Shown: one piece after another, positions 30,499-41,890 of the stretch
Numbering within the stretch: the stretch's first letter is position 1
How the letters are laid out: every line of letters starts with the position of its first letter
Assembly: GCA_036925085.1 (NCBI GenBank)
Contig: JAUPFP010000065.1
Coordinates: forward strand, 421,501-485,500
Source of the DNA: Brachycybe producta
Lineage: Eukaryota > Arthropoda > Diplopoda > Playtdesmida > Andrognathidae
Length of the DNA: 64,000 nucleotides
Direction of reading: 5' to 3'
The notes under the pieces: generated by a model
The model's database searches: none
The model's input: the letters and a program-made list of their open reading frames with translations, nothing else
What the model was told of the DNA's origin: nothing
Translations under genes and position numbers: made by a program

Positions 30499-33400
30499 TA
30501 CGATCGATACCGGTGGGCAACCTCCGGTGCGTGAAGGATTGCGTCGAACCGCTCCAGCGGCCAGAGCAGTCGAGAAAGAAGAGGTGGCGAAGATGTTGGA
30601 TGCAGGGGTTATCCAACCTTCGCGTAGTCCTTACGCGAGCCCTATCTTGCTTGTCCGCAAGAAGGATGGTGGCTTTCGTTTTTGCGTGGACTACCGGAAA
30701 CTGAATGTCCAGACAAAGCTGGATCAGTATCCGTTGCCTCGCATCGATGATGCGCTCGACTCATTGGCCGGTGCGAAGTTCTTCGCTACCTTGGACCTGG
30801 CTAGTGGTTACTGGCAGGTTCGGATGGCTGAGCCAGACATTGAGAAAACGGCATTTATTTGCTCTCAAGGTCTGTTTGAGTTCCGGAAAATGCCTTTCGG
30901 ACTCTGTAATGCTCCAGCCACCATGCAAAGAGCGCTAGACCTCTTGTTGGCAGAACATAAGTGCGAGACGTGTCTGGTGTACCTGGACGATATTATCGTC
31001 TTTGGGAACACTTTCGAGCAGTTTCTCGAGAGACTCGCCACTGTCCTTGGACTGTTACGAGGGGCGGAGCTGAAACTCCAGCCGAAGAAATGTTTCTTTG
31101 GCTTTAACAAAGTACGTTATCTCGGTCACGTAGTGAGTGCCGAGGGAGTTGCTCCGGACCCGGATCTCGTACGGGCAGTCCAGGAGTTTGATGTCCCGAC
31201 AACAGTGACAGGCGTCCGCAGTTTTCTCGGACTGGCCGGTTACTATCGAAGGTTCATCAAGGACTTCGCCAAGGTGGCAAGGCCTCTGCACGATCTGACA
31301 AAGAAGGATGCGTCCTTGGAGTGGTCGGATCAGTGCAAGCTAGCGTTTGCTCGGTTAAAGGCATTCTTAACCGAGGCGCCGGTACTCACCATGTACGATC
31401 CGCGTGGTGAGGTAATTATCCATACCGACGCTAGTGGGTACGGCTTGGGAGTCGTAGTCTACCAGAAGTTACCGGAGGACAGTGTCCCCCGTGTTCTGGC
31501 CTACGCAAGCCGACTCATGAAAGGAGCGGAAACACGGTATTCGGTCACCGAGCAGGAGTGCTTGGCGGTCATGTTTGCCGTGGGTAAATTCCGTCCTTAC
31601 CTCTTTAACCGGGAGTTTGTGATCGTGACAGATCACCATGCTCTTTGCTATCTGCAGACAGACCTGCAAGGAAGTTTGGGGCGTTGGCAGATGCAGCTTC
31701 AAGAGTACCGGTTTAAGGTTCAGTATAGGAAGGGAACACTGCACGTGGATGCCGACGCTTTGAGTCGGTATCCTGTTCGTGATGTGGCGGACCTTTCCTT
31801 ACCTGAATACGTCGAAGCCGACGTAGGTGAGGTTATTTACCACATCCGTTCCGAGGTGGATTGGGTCAAGGAGCAAGAGGCCGATGGCTGGTGCTCCAAA
31901 GTGAAGAGTGAAATCTTCCGTGACCCCAACTCGAACCTCCGGTTCAAGTTCGTGGTGGCAGATGACTTGTTGTTTGCCATCAGATCCATCCAGGATCGGT
32001 TGAGAACTGTGTTGGTAGTTCCGAAGTCATGCAGGGCTTTCTGCCTAAGGAAGCTACATGACATTCCCGAAGCTGGTCACTTCGGGATGTTTAAGACCTA
32101 CCAGAGACTGCGCTCACGCTTCTACTGGATCGGTATGAAGCGGGACACTGCCGAATTTGTTAAGTCATGTTTGGTGTGTCAGAGAGCGCGACAGTTCGCT
32201 CGAAGTCAGGGATTTCTCCAACCGATTGTGCCGGAGTACCCAGTTGATACCTGGGGAATGGACTTCGTTGGACCGTTTCCTGCCTCCGTGGGTGGAGTCA
32301 CCTATGTGCTAATCATGGTTGACTATTTCACCTGGTACGGTGTGGCAAGGGCGGTACGAAGGGCCACGGCCGCCTGTGTGGTGAAATTCCTGAAGGACGA
32401 GATCCTTTCGGTGTATGGCACACCGAAAGCTCTTGTCTCGGATCGTGGGTCCCAGTTCTCCAGCAAAGTCCTGCTGAAGTTCCGGGAGCGCTATAATATA
32501 GCGCATCACTTCACGACGGCGTACCATCCGCAAGCTAATGGGCTTACGGAGCGTACGAATAAGACCGTAATGGAAACCATCAAGCGGTACCTTGATCCCC
32601 TCAAGGAACAGCGTGATTGGTGGGACAAATTACGGCCCGCCGTGTGGGCTTATAACACAGCTGTCCAGGAGAGTACGCAGGTCTCTCCGTATCAGTTGTT
32701 GTTTGGCCGTGAGCCACGGATGGAGATTGATAATCTCCTTCCGAGCGGTCCAGTCCGCGACTTGCCCGACCAGCAAGCCGTGGAAGAGCAGGCTCATCAA
32801 CGTTTGGCGGCTGCTCAGAAGAGGCAAAAAGAGCGGTATGACGCTGGCCGTGTGGAGCCTCCTCTTTATCAGCCTGGGGATCAGGTGTGGATAAGAGATC
32901 AGGCTGGGAAGCTCGGCCAGGCGAAGAAATGGAGCTTGGCTTATAAAGCTAAGAGGGGTACGGTGGTCCTGCAGTATTCCGACCTGATCTACGAAATAGA
33001 GTTCGTAGACGGGTATGGTCGGAAGGTGCGGGACCGGTTTCATGTAGATAACCTTAAGCCGTACGTACCCACCTGTACCGTGAGGGAGGAAGATGGACTT
33101 GGAGTCTCTGACACCTCCTCCGGTACAGACAGCGATGTCACGGAGGCTTCGGCGCGGAGTGGAATGACTCCGGCGCTAAAACCACCGTCCATTTCTTCGC
33201 AGGAGTCTACCGACTCTGACGCAGATAACCCCCCTCCACCTCAGTACAATCTCCGTCCGCGGAGACCGAGGGTGTTTGAGGTGAGTGGGTTTGATGCACG
33301 TATAGGAAGCCCTCCAGGGAAGCCCCTATTGTGGGGAACTCTTTGGGAGTCCTTCCTATGGTGGGAGAGAGCCGGCAGTCCGCTATTATGGGCGGACGGC

Positions 33401-33880
33401 TGGGAGAGGAGGCGGCCGGACGTTGCGGTGTTTGGGGCCCGCCACGGTTTCGGTAGAAACCAAGGGCGGCCCATCACCAGGCATCCCGCCAAAGGCCCGA
33501 CAAAATCGGTCCGTGGGCGGAGAAATCCGTCCGTAAAAACCTCCATGCAATCTCCAATTACCGTCAATATAAGAGAATTGACGGTAAATGTCTCTACCCA
33601 CCAGGTCCAGACTTGGTGTAGGAGAATTCACCGTGTGTCTGCCCCTAAAAAGGCAGACGACGGTGAAATCTCCATGGTGACCATGCATGAGGCGGCTGAT
33701 GATGTATTAGCCGCTGCTGCACGGCCATTAGCCGCTAAGACGGTGAATTTGGTTGCTAGGCGCCATCTTGTTTGTAAATCTCTCAAACAAAGGACGCCGG
33801 CACCACGTGGACCGAAAAAACCACGTATTCACCGTCTAAAAAGCGTGCCAAGACTGGAAAAAGAGGGCAACATAGAAAAA
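30499..33880 (+). CDS. pol: Element B reverse transcriptase, RNase H and integrase
   Basis: The open frame resumes two bases out of phase with protease after the 2-nt insertion, so RT can no longer be made as a fusion. Otherwise the motifs are intact: FRFCVDYRKLN, LASGYWQV, FGLCNAP, catalytic YLDD at about 30980; RNase H IHTDASGYG near 31420 (a three-codon loss near TDLQGSLG); integrase HHCC (GHFGMFK, CLVCQ), WGMDFVGPFP, VSDRGSQFSS, ANGLTERTNK; GYGRKVRDRFHV module at about 33015. A family-specific tail follows (LWWERAGSPLLWADGWERRR, PLAAKTVNLVARRH), homologous to element A. The frame then runs into the 33881-34545 segment without a stop, to 34828. Confidence 0.88.
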
Positions 33881-34545
33881 GTAAGTCCCTCTAAGGGTAT
33901 TTCCTTCTCCTGCCTGTTGGCAGTTCTCTTTTATATGTTAACGGTGTGTTTTACGGTCATTGACCGTATACACACGTGGTGGGTGTGGTTTCGCCGCCAT
34001 GACTGTTGTCATGGTGGCCAAGCCACTATGGAAAGCACTTTTCCGGCGGGTTCAGCCCGTCCGAGCGCCGTTTCGCTTGGGAAGGCCCAAGTTCGACGGT
34101 GTTTGGACGGTAGAAGCCCGCCAGGGAGTGGTTTTCACCGATCGAAGGCGGTGAAACACGGTTTTGACCGTGAATTGCCGACTTTGGACGGTGAAAACGG
34201 CATTTTGCACGGTAGAAGTCCGTGCAATGCCCTTTCCAACCGTCGGAACTCGGTGAGAGGGTGTTTTCACCGTCCGAATGCCGTCAGCCATGGTTTTTAC
34301 CGTGGTTTACCGACTTTGGACGGTGGAAACCGCGATTCGCACGGTGAAAACCCGTGGAATACTCTTTCTACCGGTTCCGAAAGGGGGAAAAGATGTTTTC
34401 ACCGTACGGAGGCGGTAAAACACGGTGGGGACCGTGAATTACCGACTTTGGACGGTGAAAACGAGAGTTCTCACGGTAAAAGTCCGTGGAATTCGCTTTT
34501 CCACGGTGAAAACTTGTTTTTGACAGTCTCTTCACTTTTTAACAG
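33881..34545 (+). other. Element B candidate intron or in-frame hydrophobic insert
   Basis: 665 nt, starting GAAAAA|GTAAGTCCC after a codon boundary and ending TTCACTTTTTAACAG|GTCC. Removal would join the integrase frame to the open ORF3 frame (34546 onward). Unspliced, the frame stays open and encodes FSCLLAVLFYMLTVCFTVI, a membrane-helix-like run. That is followed by about three tandem 42-44-residue repeats (FHR..AV.HG....LPTLDG.N). Element A has no counterpart. Confidence 0.55.
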
Positions 34546-36516
34546 GTCCACCACGGAGAAGGAGAAGGAGGAAGGCGACGGGAGTGGCCAACGGTCCCCC
34601 TCCCTCAGCCCGCTGCATCCTGGGGATGCAAGGGCTCCCCATCATCTGGCGGACCGGAAACGGCTGAGGCCACCGTGGAATCTATTGATTCTCCGGCGGC
34701 AGAGGCTGTGGAAGGTCCGGCATCTGCCCAGTCGACTCCGACCGGTGTCGGAGCCTTCTGGGGCAGATACCTGCAGTCTCCTACCAGAGATACTTCTGCT
34801 ACCACCGTTCAGTCGGTGGCGGCGGTAGTTTCTCCGGTGGGAGAGGCTGCAGAAGCGGGTATTGATGGTGGGAAAGCGGCCACCGGTGTGGTAACCGCTA
34901 GTACCCCGGAACCCGGGTCTCCGTCTGTTCGAGACCTCCTAGATTGGTCTAGGGTGGTCGAGGACAGTGAGGACGTCTCTTTGGGAGCGTCCTTAGTCAT
35001 TGACACGGAGATGGAGGTCGAAACCACCGTTGATTCGGTGGTGGACGCCTCAAGGCAGTGGCGGAGCCGCAACGCCTCTTCAGAGGGCTCTTCGGAGTCT
35101 GACGGGAGTAGTTCGGCCTCCGAGGGTAAACCGTCTGGGACGGGATCCCCCGGAGTTCTTCCCGCCGATCCTATGTCTTTGGAGGCCGTGGCTGTGTCCT
35201 TGGCCGAAGAAGAAGACCGCTTGGATCGGTTGGACGAAGCTAGACGGGACATGGTCCAGGAAGGTGGCTTCCTGGTCGGGGACCGTCGATGCTTCGTCGG
35301 GGAGTTTCCTACCGTGCAGGTGAGGAAGGACGGCGCAAGAAAGCGCTAGAAAAAGTCCGGAGCCGCACGGATCACTGCCAGAGCCAAGGCTCTCGCAGAG
35401 AGAGAGGCTCTGCTCAAAGCTAAGGAGGATGCGTTGAAGAAGTTCACGCCTGCTGTGGGGCTTCGAGCGGAAACTCTCGCCCACCCTGAAGGTTGTTCAG
35501 GGGCTGCTTGGCCAGAGAAGCCGGCTGCTGGATCGGGTCCGCCCGAGGCAGTAGCTGGCCCCTCCGGCTGGCGGTCGGACAACCCGAAGAGGGACCGGCG
35601 AGCGGAGAAGAAGGCTACCCAGCCTCCAGTACCTGCTCCCGGTAAAACGGGGAAATCTGTGAGTGGTGGTGGTGGCAAGGGACAAAAGAGGTCCCGCCCT
35701 CACACCCCACCAGTGGCTGAAAGCTCGAGAGGTAAGAAGGCCAGGTCCTCAGGTCGAGGAAAGGCCTCCGAACCTCGGAAGCCCGAGAGCTTAGAGGATA
35801 AGCTCAGACGGCTTCAGGCTCAAGCAGCGAGCCTGCACCGACAGATCGCTCGTGCGGTCGGTGCAGGAGAGCGGCAGGAGTTTGAGCGCCGGGCTGCGGA
35901 GTTCCCTCCCCTGCAGGGAATGCCCGCCCGGAGTCCGCTCAAAACAGGGGAACCTCCTGTCGGTCGTGGCGTCCCACCGATTGCGAGTGCCACGACCAGC
36001 GCTGGCCAGAAGCGAATCGCCGAGAGGGAGGCGATGCAGGCTTCCAGTGCACCAGCCCATGGTGCGGAAGCCAAAGCGACTGGTAGCAAGAGTCAGCCGA
36101 CTCTTGCACCGAAGGAGAAGTCTCTCCTTCGGGATGGTCGAGGAAGATTTGTCTCCGGACAGTCATCCTCGACTGTCACTTCGGCTAAGGGCACTTCTAC
36201 GAAGAAGAGTACGGCTCCGGCCGGAAAACCTTCGAAGAAGGAGTCCGAGAAGGCGAAGGGGGCTAACCACCCGCCTAAGCCTGATCGGCCCAGTAAGTCG
36301 TCGGGGTCAGTTAAGTCTGACCCGACGCATGGTCAACCTTCCTCTCACGGGAAGAAAAAGAAAAAGAAGGACCGTAAAAAGTCCAAGCGTGAGAGGAAGG
36401 GGAGTCCGACACCCTCCAGTAGTAGGCGCCAGGGAGCCGAAACTGGAGGCGTCGTGGCGGAAAAGGAGGAGTCCCGGCGTGCTCAGGCAAGCACCGGTCC
36501 ATACCCGTCCCGTTGA
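34546..36516 (+). pseudogene. Element B ORF3, N-terminal and middle part
   Basis: Frame 1 is open from the acceptor-like site through VESIDSPAAEAVEGPASAQS, the acidic block VVEDSEDVSLGASLVIDTEM, a serine-rich stretch and GGFLVGDRRCFVGEFPTVQV. It is interrupted by TAG at 35347-35349, in a place where relatives read Lys-His-Lys. It continues in the same frame with a coiled coil (GAARITARAKALAEREALLK), SVSGGGGKGQKRSRPHTPPV, a second helical region (LEDKLRRLQAQAASLHRQIA) and basic KKKKKKDRKKSK. A frameshift near 36490 separates it from the C-terminal domain. A 22-nt deletion near 34630 relative to CD explains the frame at its start. Function unknown. Confidence 0.75.
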
Positions 36517-37441
36517 GGCGGCGCGGATGGATGGTAGGTCGATGCGCGACGTTTTGGTCGGCACGCCTCCATCCTCCCCGAAGGTGGATGCGGTCTCGAG
36601 CCTGCGGGTTCGAGCAGTGGGAACCCTGCACCGGGTGACTTTGCCCTCACCTAAGGGCGAAGGAACCTCGGTTGCAAAAGTTAGTGTTCCCACTAAACGT
36701 GGCCCCGTGACCCCCAGTGGGGGTACATCCTTCTCTCCGGTCCATGGCGGCAGGGTATTCGATACCCTAGGACCTGAAACGTCAACCTCCCCTATGCCTG
36801 AGGCTGAGGGACGGCGTATTGGCGCATTGCCCCCGTATTCAGATGCAGAGGTGTATCTGAATAACCGGCTTTGTCTCTGGCAGGACCAACCGGGAATGGA
36901 GGGTTGCCAATACCACGGCTACTACCGTCTGGATGAGCCACTTCCAGAGCCGTGGGTAGCAAGGCTACCGCCGTACAACATGCGCCATGTTGTGGTGTTT
37001 GGTTGTGGAGGTTTTCCGGTGATCATGGTCGTGAACCCGGTCCAGCAAACATTTGCTATTTTGGATGTGGTGGGACTAGATGCCGGGATAGTTCGTCTAG
37101 CCCGGCGTGCAGCCCCATTCATCCAACGTTTGCTGGGATGCGACTTAGGAGGTATGGCTGGTCAGTTTATTACTGAGCCTCTACCAGGGTGCGAGACCGA
37201 GCCCGCGGTTGCCCTGGTGGACCTCCTAACAAGTCGGACGCTTCACACGCGTCCGCAACTCCAGGATATTCATTTCGAGGAATTCCGAGCCCTGGAGGAA
37301 AGCCGTCTTAGGGGGACGGTCTTCGATACTGGTTTTGGGTGGCGTAACACCCAGATGTGCTTGTGGTGGGCACGTCGGTGGGCTGCGGAGTGGATGGGCT
37401 CCACTTTCGTGCCACCGCCAGAAAAGCCGTCCGGTACCTAA
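36490..37441 (+). pseudogene. Element B ORF3, C-terminal domain
   Basis: Frame 2 after the frameshift: TRPVEAARMDGRSMRDVLVG, VTLPSPKGEGTSVAKVSVPT, then the conserved globular part AEVYLNNRLCLWQDQPGMEG, EPWVARLPPYNMRHVVVFGC, GFPVIMVVNPVQQTFAILDV, AAPFIQRLLGCDLGGMAGQF and AVALVDLLTSRTL, ending FGWRNTQMCLWWARRW. Stop at 37439-37441. The domain is the best preserved part of ORF3 across A, B and CD, which implies selection when the family was active. The order (hydrophobic strand, LDV, LVDLLTS) is loosely reminiscent of Ulp1/C48 peptidases. No His/Cys catalytic residues are apparent and I do not claim that identity. Confidence 0.75.
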
Positions 37442-37518
37442 GAAGATCAGGTTCGGGGAGCAATCCTGGCTGGCTTGACTGACCTGTTCCCGAGACGGAA
37501 CAGGGAAGTTGAGAGGAT
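37442..37518 (+). other. Element B 3' UTR and polypurine tract
   Basis: Ends ACAGGGAAGTTGAGAGGAT directly before the LTR TGTGG; the same tract is found in A and H. Confidence 0.75.
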
Positions 37519-38314
37519 TGTGGCAACCTGGTCTGCTCCAATTTTAATTTTGATGGAGCAGACGAATTTTCCTATGGTGGTCTGCCTGACAGTTACAGTA
37601 GGCTGTTGGGACGGACGCCATTTTGGTGCCAGCCGACCTCTCACCATGAAGTCTATGGGTGAGAGGTCAGAAGTGACCTCTGTCCCCTCCAGGTGGAGTT
37701 GCCTGGAGGTTTCCTGTGGCCTAGTCAACCACAGGATCTGGGCAGTTGGTTGTAGGCTGAACAAGTGACTAGACCTGTGGGTGGAGGTCTGATTGACCTC
37801 CACTGGCCAGTGCCTCATCTTCTTCTTTTGTGCCTTTGGCCATTAGGCCTTGTTTGGATATTTATGGGGGCTTGGCTGGTAGAAGCTTACCAGCCAAGTT
37901 GTGTAAATATTATTTCTGCCATCGTTATCATCTACTCGTCGTAAGTGAATAAATATATCACTTTTTATCATCACTTACCTTGTGTCGAGTCATTTCTTTG
38001 GGGAAGTACCGCGGAGGGTGGGTTGTCCGGTTAGGGGAACAACACCACCGTCTTTCCTACTTGTTTCGGCCGGTCTTCGTGTCGGCTCGCGGTAGAACCG
38101 GAGTTCTACCGCGATATTTTCGGCGTGGCGGCATGGTTTTTCGTCGTGTCCGTCGTGGGTGGCTCCTAGAGCCGACACAACCCGGGGAGCACCGTGTGGG
38201 AGACGGCTACGGGTACGGTCCCGTCCCCGTGAGGAGCCGGTTGTGCGGTAAGTTTAACGTCCTTTTTGGGGTTTTGCTTACTGGGGTATTGTGACGGTCC
38301 GGCGGGACGTTACA
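37519..38314 (+). mobile_element. 3' LTR of element B
   Basis: 796 bp, TGTGGCAACCTGG to GGGACGTTACA, with an AATAAATATATCAC stretch near R. The bases right after it (CCGTGG at 38315) continue element A's LTR, so B inserted within A's 5' LTR. Confidence 0.95.
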
Positions 38315-38936
38315 CCGTGGACACCGACGCGAAGCACCGGCCGAAAACGACGGATGAAGGACGGTGATGATTTCGGTGTCCCCCCCCGGAAACCCCCACC
38401 CTCCCCGCGGATACTTCCCCAGATTGCAGAAATAAAGTACACGGACACCAGTGTGTTGAGTGAAAATAAGATAATATTTATTCAAGGAATAACTTGATAA
38501 AAACACTCACTCAATAAATAGATGCAGTAATCTGCTGGTTAATCCAACCAGCAGACAAACAAGGTGGTAAACACCCAAACAAGGAGAAGACTCCTTTTGG
38601 AGATGCAATAATATATCTCCTGGCTAATCCAGCCAGGAGCTAAGGTGTAACACACCTGAACACCACAAAAGATCATGATGAATGGTGGCCATCTTGGCCA
38701 CCTGTTGAAAGAGCATCAAACACAACACATGCACACAGCATCAGGGTCTAACACACACACTGCCCAGAATATAATGGCCGCCGCCATTATATACCCCCCA
38801 GGCTGCTCCACCTGGGGGAGGACAGTGACCCTTGCTGGCCATTTTGTCGTCTGCCTGGCAGCTAATTAGCCATCCTAGCAGATGACACAGGAGATTTAGT
38901 TCTGCTCCACATAAAGAGCAAAACTGGGTTGTTACA
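38315..38936 (-). mobile_element. 5' LTR of element A (U5 end lost at the B insertion)
   Basis: 622 nt matching 16024-16644 with few differences (for example one extra CA pair and a handful of transitions). On the minus strand it starts TGTAACAACCCAG at 38936. GAAT at 38937-38940 is the target duplication shared with 15800-15803. The missing part lay on the other side of B and was deleted with B's U3. Confidence 0.93.
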
Positions 38937-40786
38937 GAATGGATGTGGTAAATTACCTCACCTACGTGGGCTTTGATGAATTCAGGCAAGGAAAGATCCG
39001 CCACATCATGAACAGGATACAGACTCAAAGCGTCGGCATCCACGTGCAGTGTTCACTTCCTATACTGAACCTTAAACCGGTACTCTTGTAGTTGCATCTG
39101 CCAACGCCCCAACCTGCCTTGCAGGTTTTTGGCTGTCTGCAGATAACAAAGAGCGTGGTGATCAGTTACGATCACGAACTCCCGGTTAAAGAGGTAAGGA
39201 AGGAATTTACCCACGGCAAACATGACCGCCAAGCACTCCTGCTCGGTGACCGAATACCGTGTTTCCGCTCCTTTCATGAGCCGGCTAGCGTAGACCAGAA
39301 CCCGGGGGATATTGTCCTCAGGTAACTTCTGGTAGACTACAACTCCCAAGTTGTACCCACTAGCATCGGTATGCATCATTATCTCACCACGAGGATAGTA
39401 CATGGTGAGTACCAGCGCTTCTTTTAAAAATGCCTTTAAACGAGTAAACGCTAGTTTGCACGGATCCGACCACTCGAAGGACGCATCCTTCTTTGTCAGA
39501 TCATGCAAAGGCCTTGCCACCTTGGCGAAGTCCTTGATGAACCTTCAATAGTAACCGGCAAGTCCGAGAAAACTGCGGACGCCTGTCAACGTTGTTGGGA
39601 AGTCAAACTCCTGAACTGCCCGCACGAAATCCGGATCCGGAGCAACTCCCTCGACACTCACTACGTGACCGAGATAACGCACTTTGTCAAAGCCAAAGAA
39701 ACACTTCTTCGGCTGGAGTTTTAGCTCCGCCCCTCGTAACAGTCCAAGGACAGTGGAGAGTCTCTCGAGACACTGCCCGATAGTGTTCCCAAAGACGATA
39801 ATATCGTCCAGGTACACCAGACAAGTCTTCCACTTATGTCCTGCCGATAAGAGGTCTAGCACTCTCTGCATGGTGGCTGGAGCATTACAGAGTCCGAAAG
39901 GCATTTTCCGGAACTCAAACAGACCTTGAGAGCAAATAAATGCCGTGTTCTCAATGTCTGGCTCAGCCATGCGAATCTGCCCGTAACCACTAGCCAGGTC
40001 CAAGGTAGCAAAGAACTTTGCACCGGCCAACAAATCGAGCGCAACATCGATGCGAGGCAACGGATACTGATCCAGATTTGTCTGGGCATTCAGTTTCCGG
40101 TAGTCCACACAAAAATGAAAGCCACCATCATTCTTGCGAACAAGCAAGATAGGGCTTGCATAGGGACTACACGAAGGTTGGATAACCCCTGCATCCAACA
40201 TCTTCGCCACCTCTTCTTTCTCGACTGCCCTGGCCGCTGGAGCGGTTCGACGCAATCCTTCTCGCACTGGAGGTTGCCCACCGGTATCGATCGTAAATTC
40301 GACCAGAGAGGTTTCACCCAATTCTGTAAAGTTGAATACGAAATGATCCTGGCGTGCCAGCAGGAATTCCCGAAGCTGTCTCGCCTCTTCAGGCTTCAGA
40401 TTGGGTCCAATCTTAAGACACTCTTCAAGAGTTGGAGCCGTCGTCACATTGAGCACGTGACGTCCGTCTCCGGACGCCCCTCTCAACTTAGATGAGGCCT
40501 CTCCTGGTCGAACCGTCACCTGAGTGGGGTCTCCCTCTCTCAATTCAGATGGCTCTTCCAGCCCTACCACAATGGCAGCTTCCACAGCTCGAGCCGTGGC
40601 TACACCCTTTCCTGTTTCCAGGGCAATAGGTGCATTTCCCACGTTTTCAAGCCAGATATCGTACGTGCCAAGCCGGTTAGCTGCGGCAGTTCCTGCCACT
40701 GCCAACACACCACGTCCACCTAAGGCTTTCCGGTGCGGCTCCACGAGAAGCAGCTGGCCAGGGCCGGCATGCTCTACCAACATCAC
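38937..40786 (-). pseudogene. CD reverse transcriptase and RNase H (5' half of split pol)
   Basis: On the minus strand: linker VEHAGPGQLLLVEPHRKALG, HFVFNFTELGETSLVEF, RT FHFCVDYRKLN, LASGYGQIRM (W changed to G), FGLCNAP, YLDD near 39805, then RNase H MHTDASGYNLG and TDHHALCYLQTAKN. A TAA/frameshift near 39545 and scattered substitutions break it. It ends at GEVIYHIHS at 38937. Its continuation, KVDWIKEQ, is at 15803, separated by element A plus B. Confidence 0.88.
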
Positions 40787-41890
40787 AGATACGACACGTC
40801 GTACGTGGGCTGGCAGCCCTTAGTCGCAGAGAACAAACTTCTCGGCACCCGATAGAGGTTCTGGTCTCTGGCAGCTCTAGTGAAACAATGTTCACCCACC
40901 CATCAACCTTCTCGCGTGCAGGCGGAACCACTGGGAGTTGCCGTCCCGGAGGCAAAGCCCCTGGTATTGGTGGTTGAGTTACTTCTACCTCCCTAGGTTC
41001 CTCAAGCGCTCGATCAGTGAATGCAGCTTGGAGGGCATCTGGATGTGCAGTCCAGACATCTTCCCGGAAGTAGACCTTCCGGTGCACATTATCTATCATC
41101 AAGCCGAAGCGTGAGGCGTTATCAATGCCCAACAACTCTTTGCCCTCTCTTTTCACCAAAAGGAGATTCACCTTGATGGTTTTCTTGTGGATGGTCAATT
41201 CCACATTTGTGACCCCTACTACCGCGATGGAGTGCCCACCCATTCCAAGAAAGAATGAAGGAACTTCCAGTTCCTCTATAAGCAACTCCATCACTCGTGC
41301 CACCGCAATGCTTATTACCGACACGTCGGCCCCGGTGTTTATGATCATCTCCAAGAGACGATCACCTATCGAAACCCACACCCGTGGTGAACCTACATCG
41401 TAGGCCCGGCTCTGAAGCTCAGGAACGGGAACCCGTGGGTTCCCACCATCAACCGTCTGCGTCCCGTCCACCTTACCGTCCACACCGGACGGTAATCCCA
41501 GACGTGCAGAAGGCTGGGACACTGTCTCAGAAACCAGAGACTTCCCAGGCACAGTAGGAGGTATGGGTGCATCAACTCCTCTCGCCTGCTCGATGAACGC
41601 AAGATCCAGCACCTCACCACTAGGCATATAGGGTGAGGGGGTAAACCAGCGATCCAGCTGGCTGCACACGGCCTCCAATGTGGAGCATGGAAATGGAAAT
41701 ACCCACTGGGTAATTTCCGGGTCCGCAGACCTCGCCAGAGGCACCCCTGCCTTATGCAAGACATTCACATACTTGGAGACTGCCCGGAGGTACGTCCCTC
41801 ATTCAGAACCCAGGCCCTGACATGCACCTGAGCTTCGAAGCTTAACCGGTCGCCCACCACTCATTTCGGTGGCGACCGGCGGCGGTTTAC
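40787..41890 (-). pseudogene. CD protease region and remnant of its frameshift site
   Basis: The frame from 41768 reads GVPLARSADPEITQWVFP, then EMIINTGADVSVIS (catalytic DTG changed to NTG, so inactive), the flap-like LGMGGHSIAVVGVTNVEL, then a frame change near 40800. The gag-pro stem-loop (41846 to about 41880, minus) is intact with 12 pairs, but the slippery site is GGTAAAC instead of GTTAAAC. Confidence 0.82.

Noticed and set aside
33881-33960. Envelope glycoprotein signal or fusion peptide
   Set aside because: There is one hydrophobic run, but no ectodomain, cysteine pattern, glycosylation-rich region or upstream signal peptide context typical of env.
30527-34828. One 1433-residue B polyprotein including the repeat region as a certain gene product
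   Set aside because: The last part may be an intron, its end is set by a 22-nt deletion, and the frame is separated from protease by a 2-nt insertion.
37010-37240. Ulp1/C48 SUMO-peptidase domain in ORF3
   Set aside because: Only the spacing of hydrophobic strand, Asp and a C-terminal helix is reminiscent; no convincing catalytic His or Cys is present.
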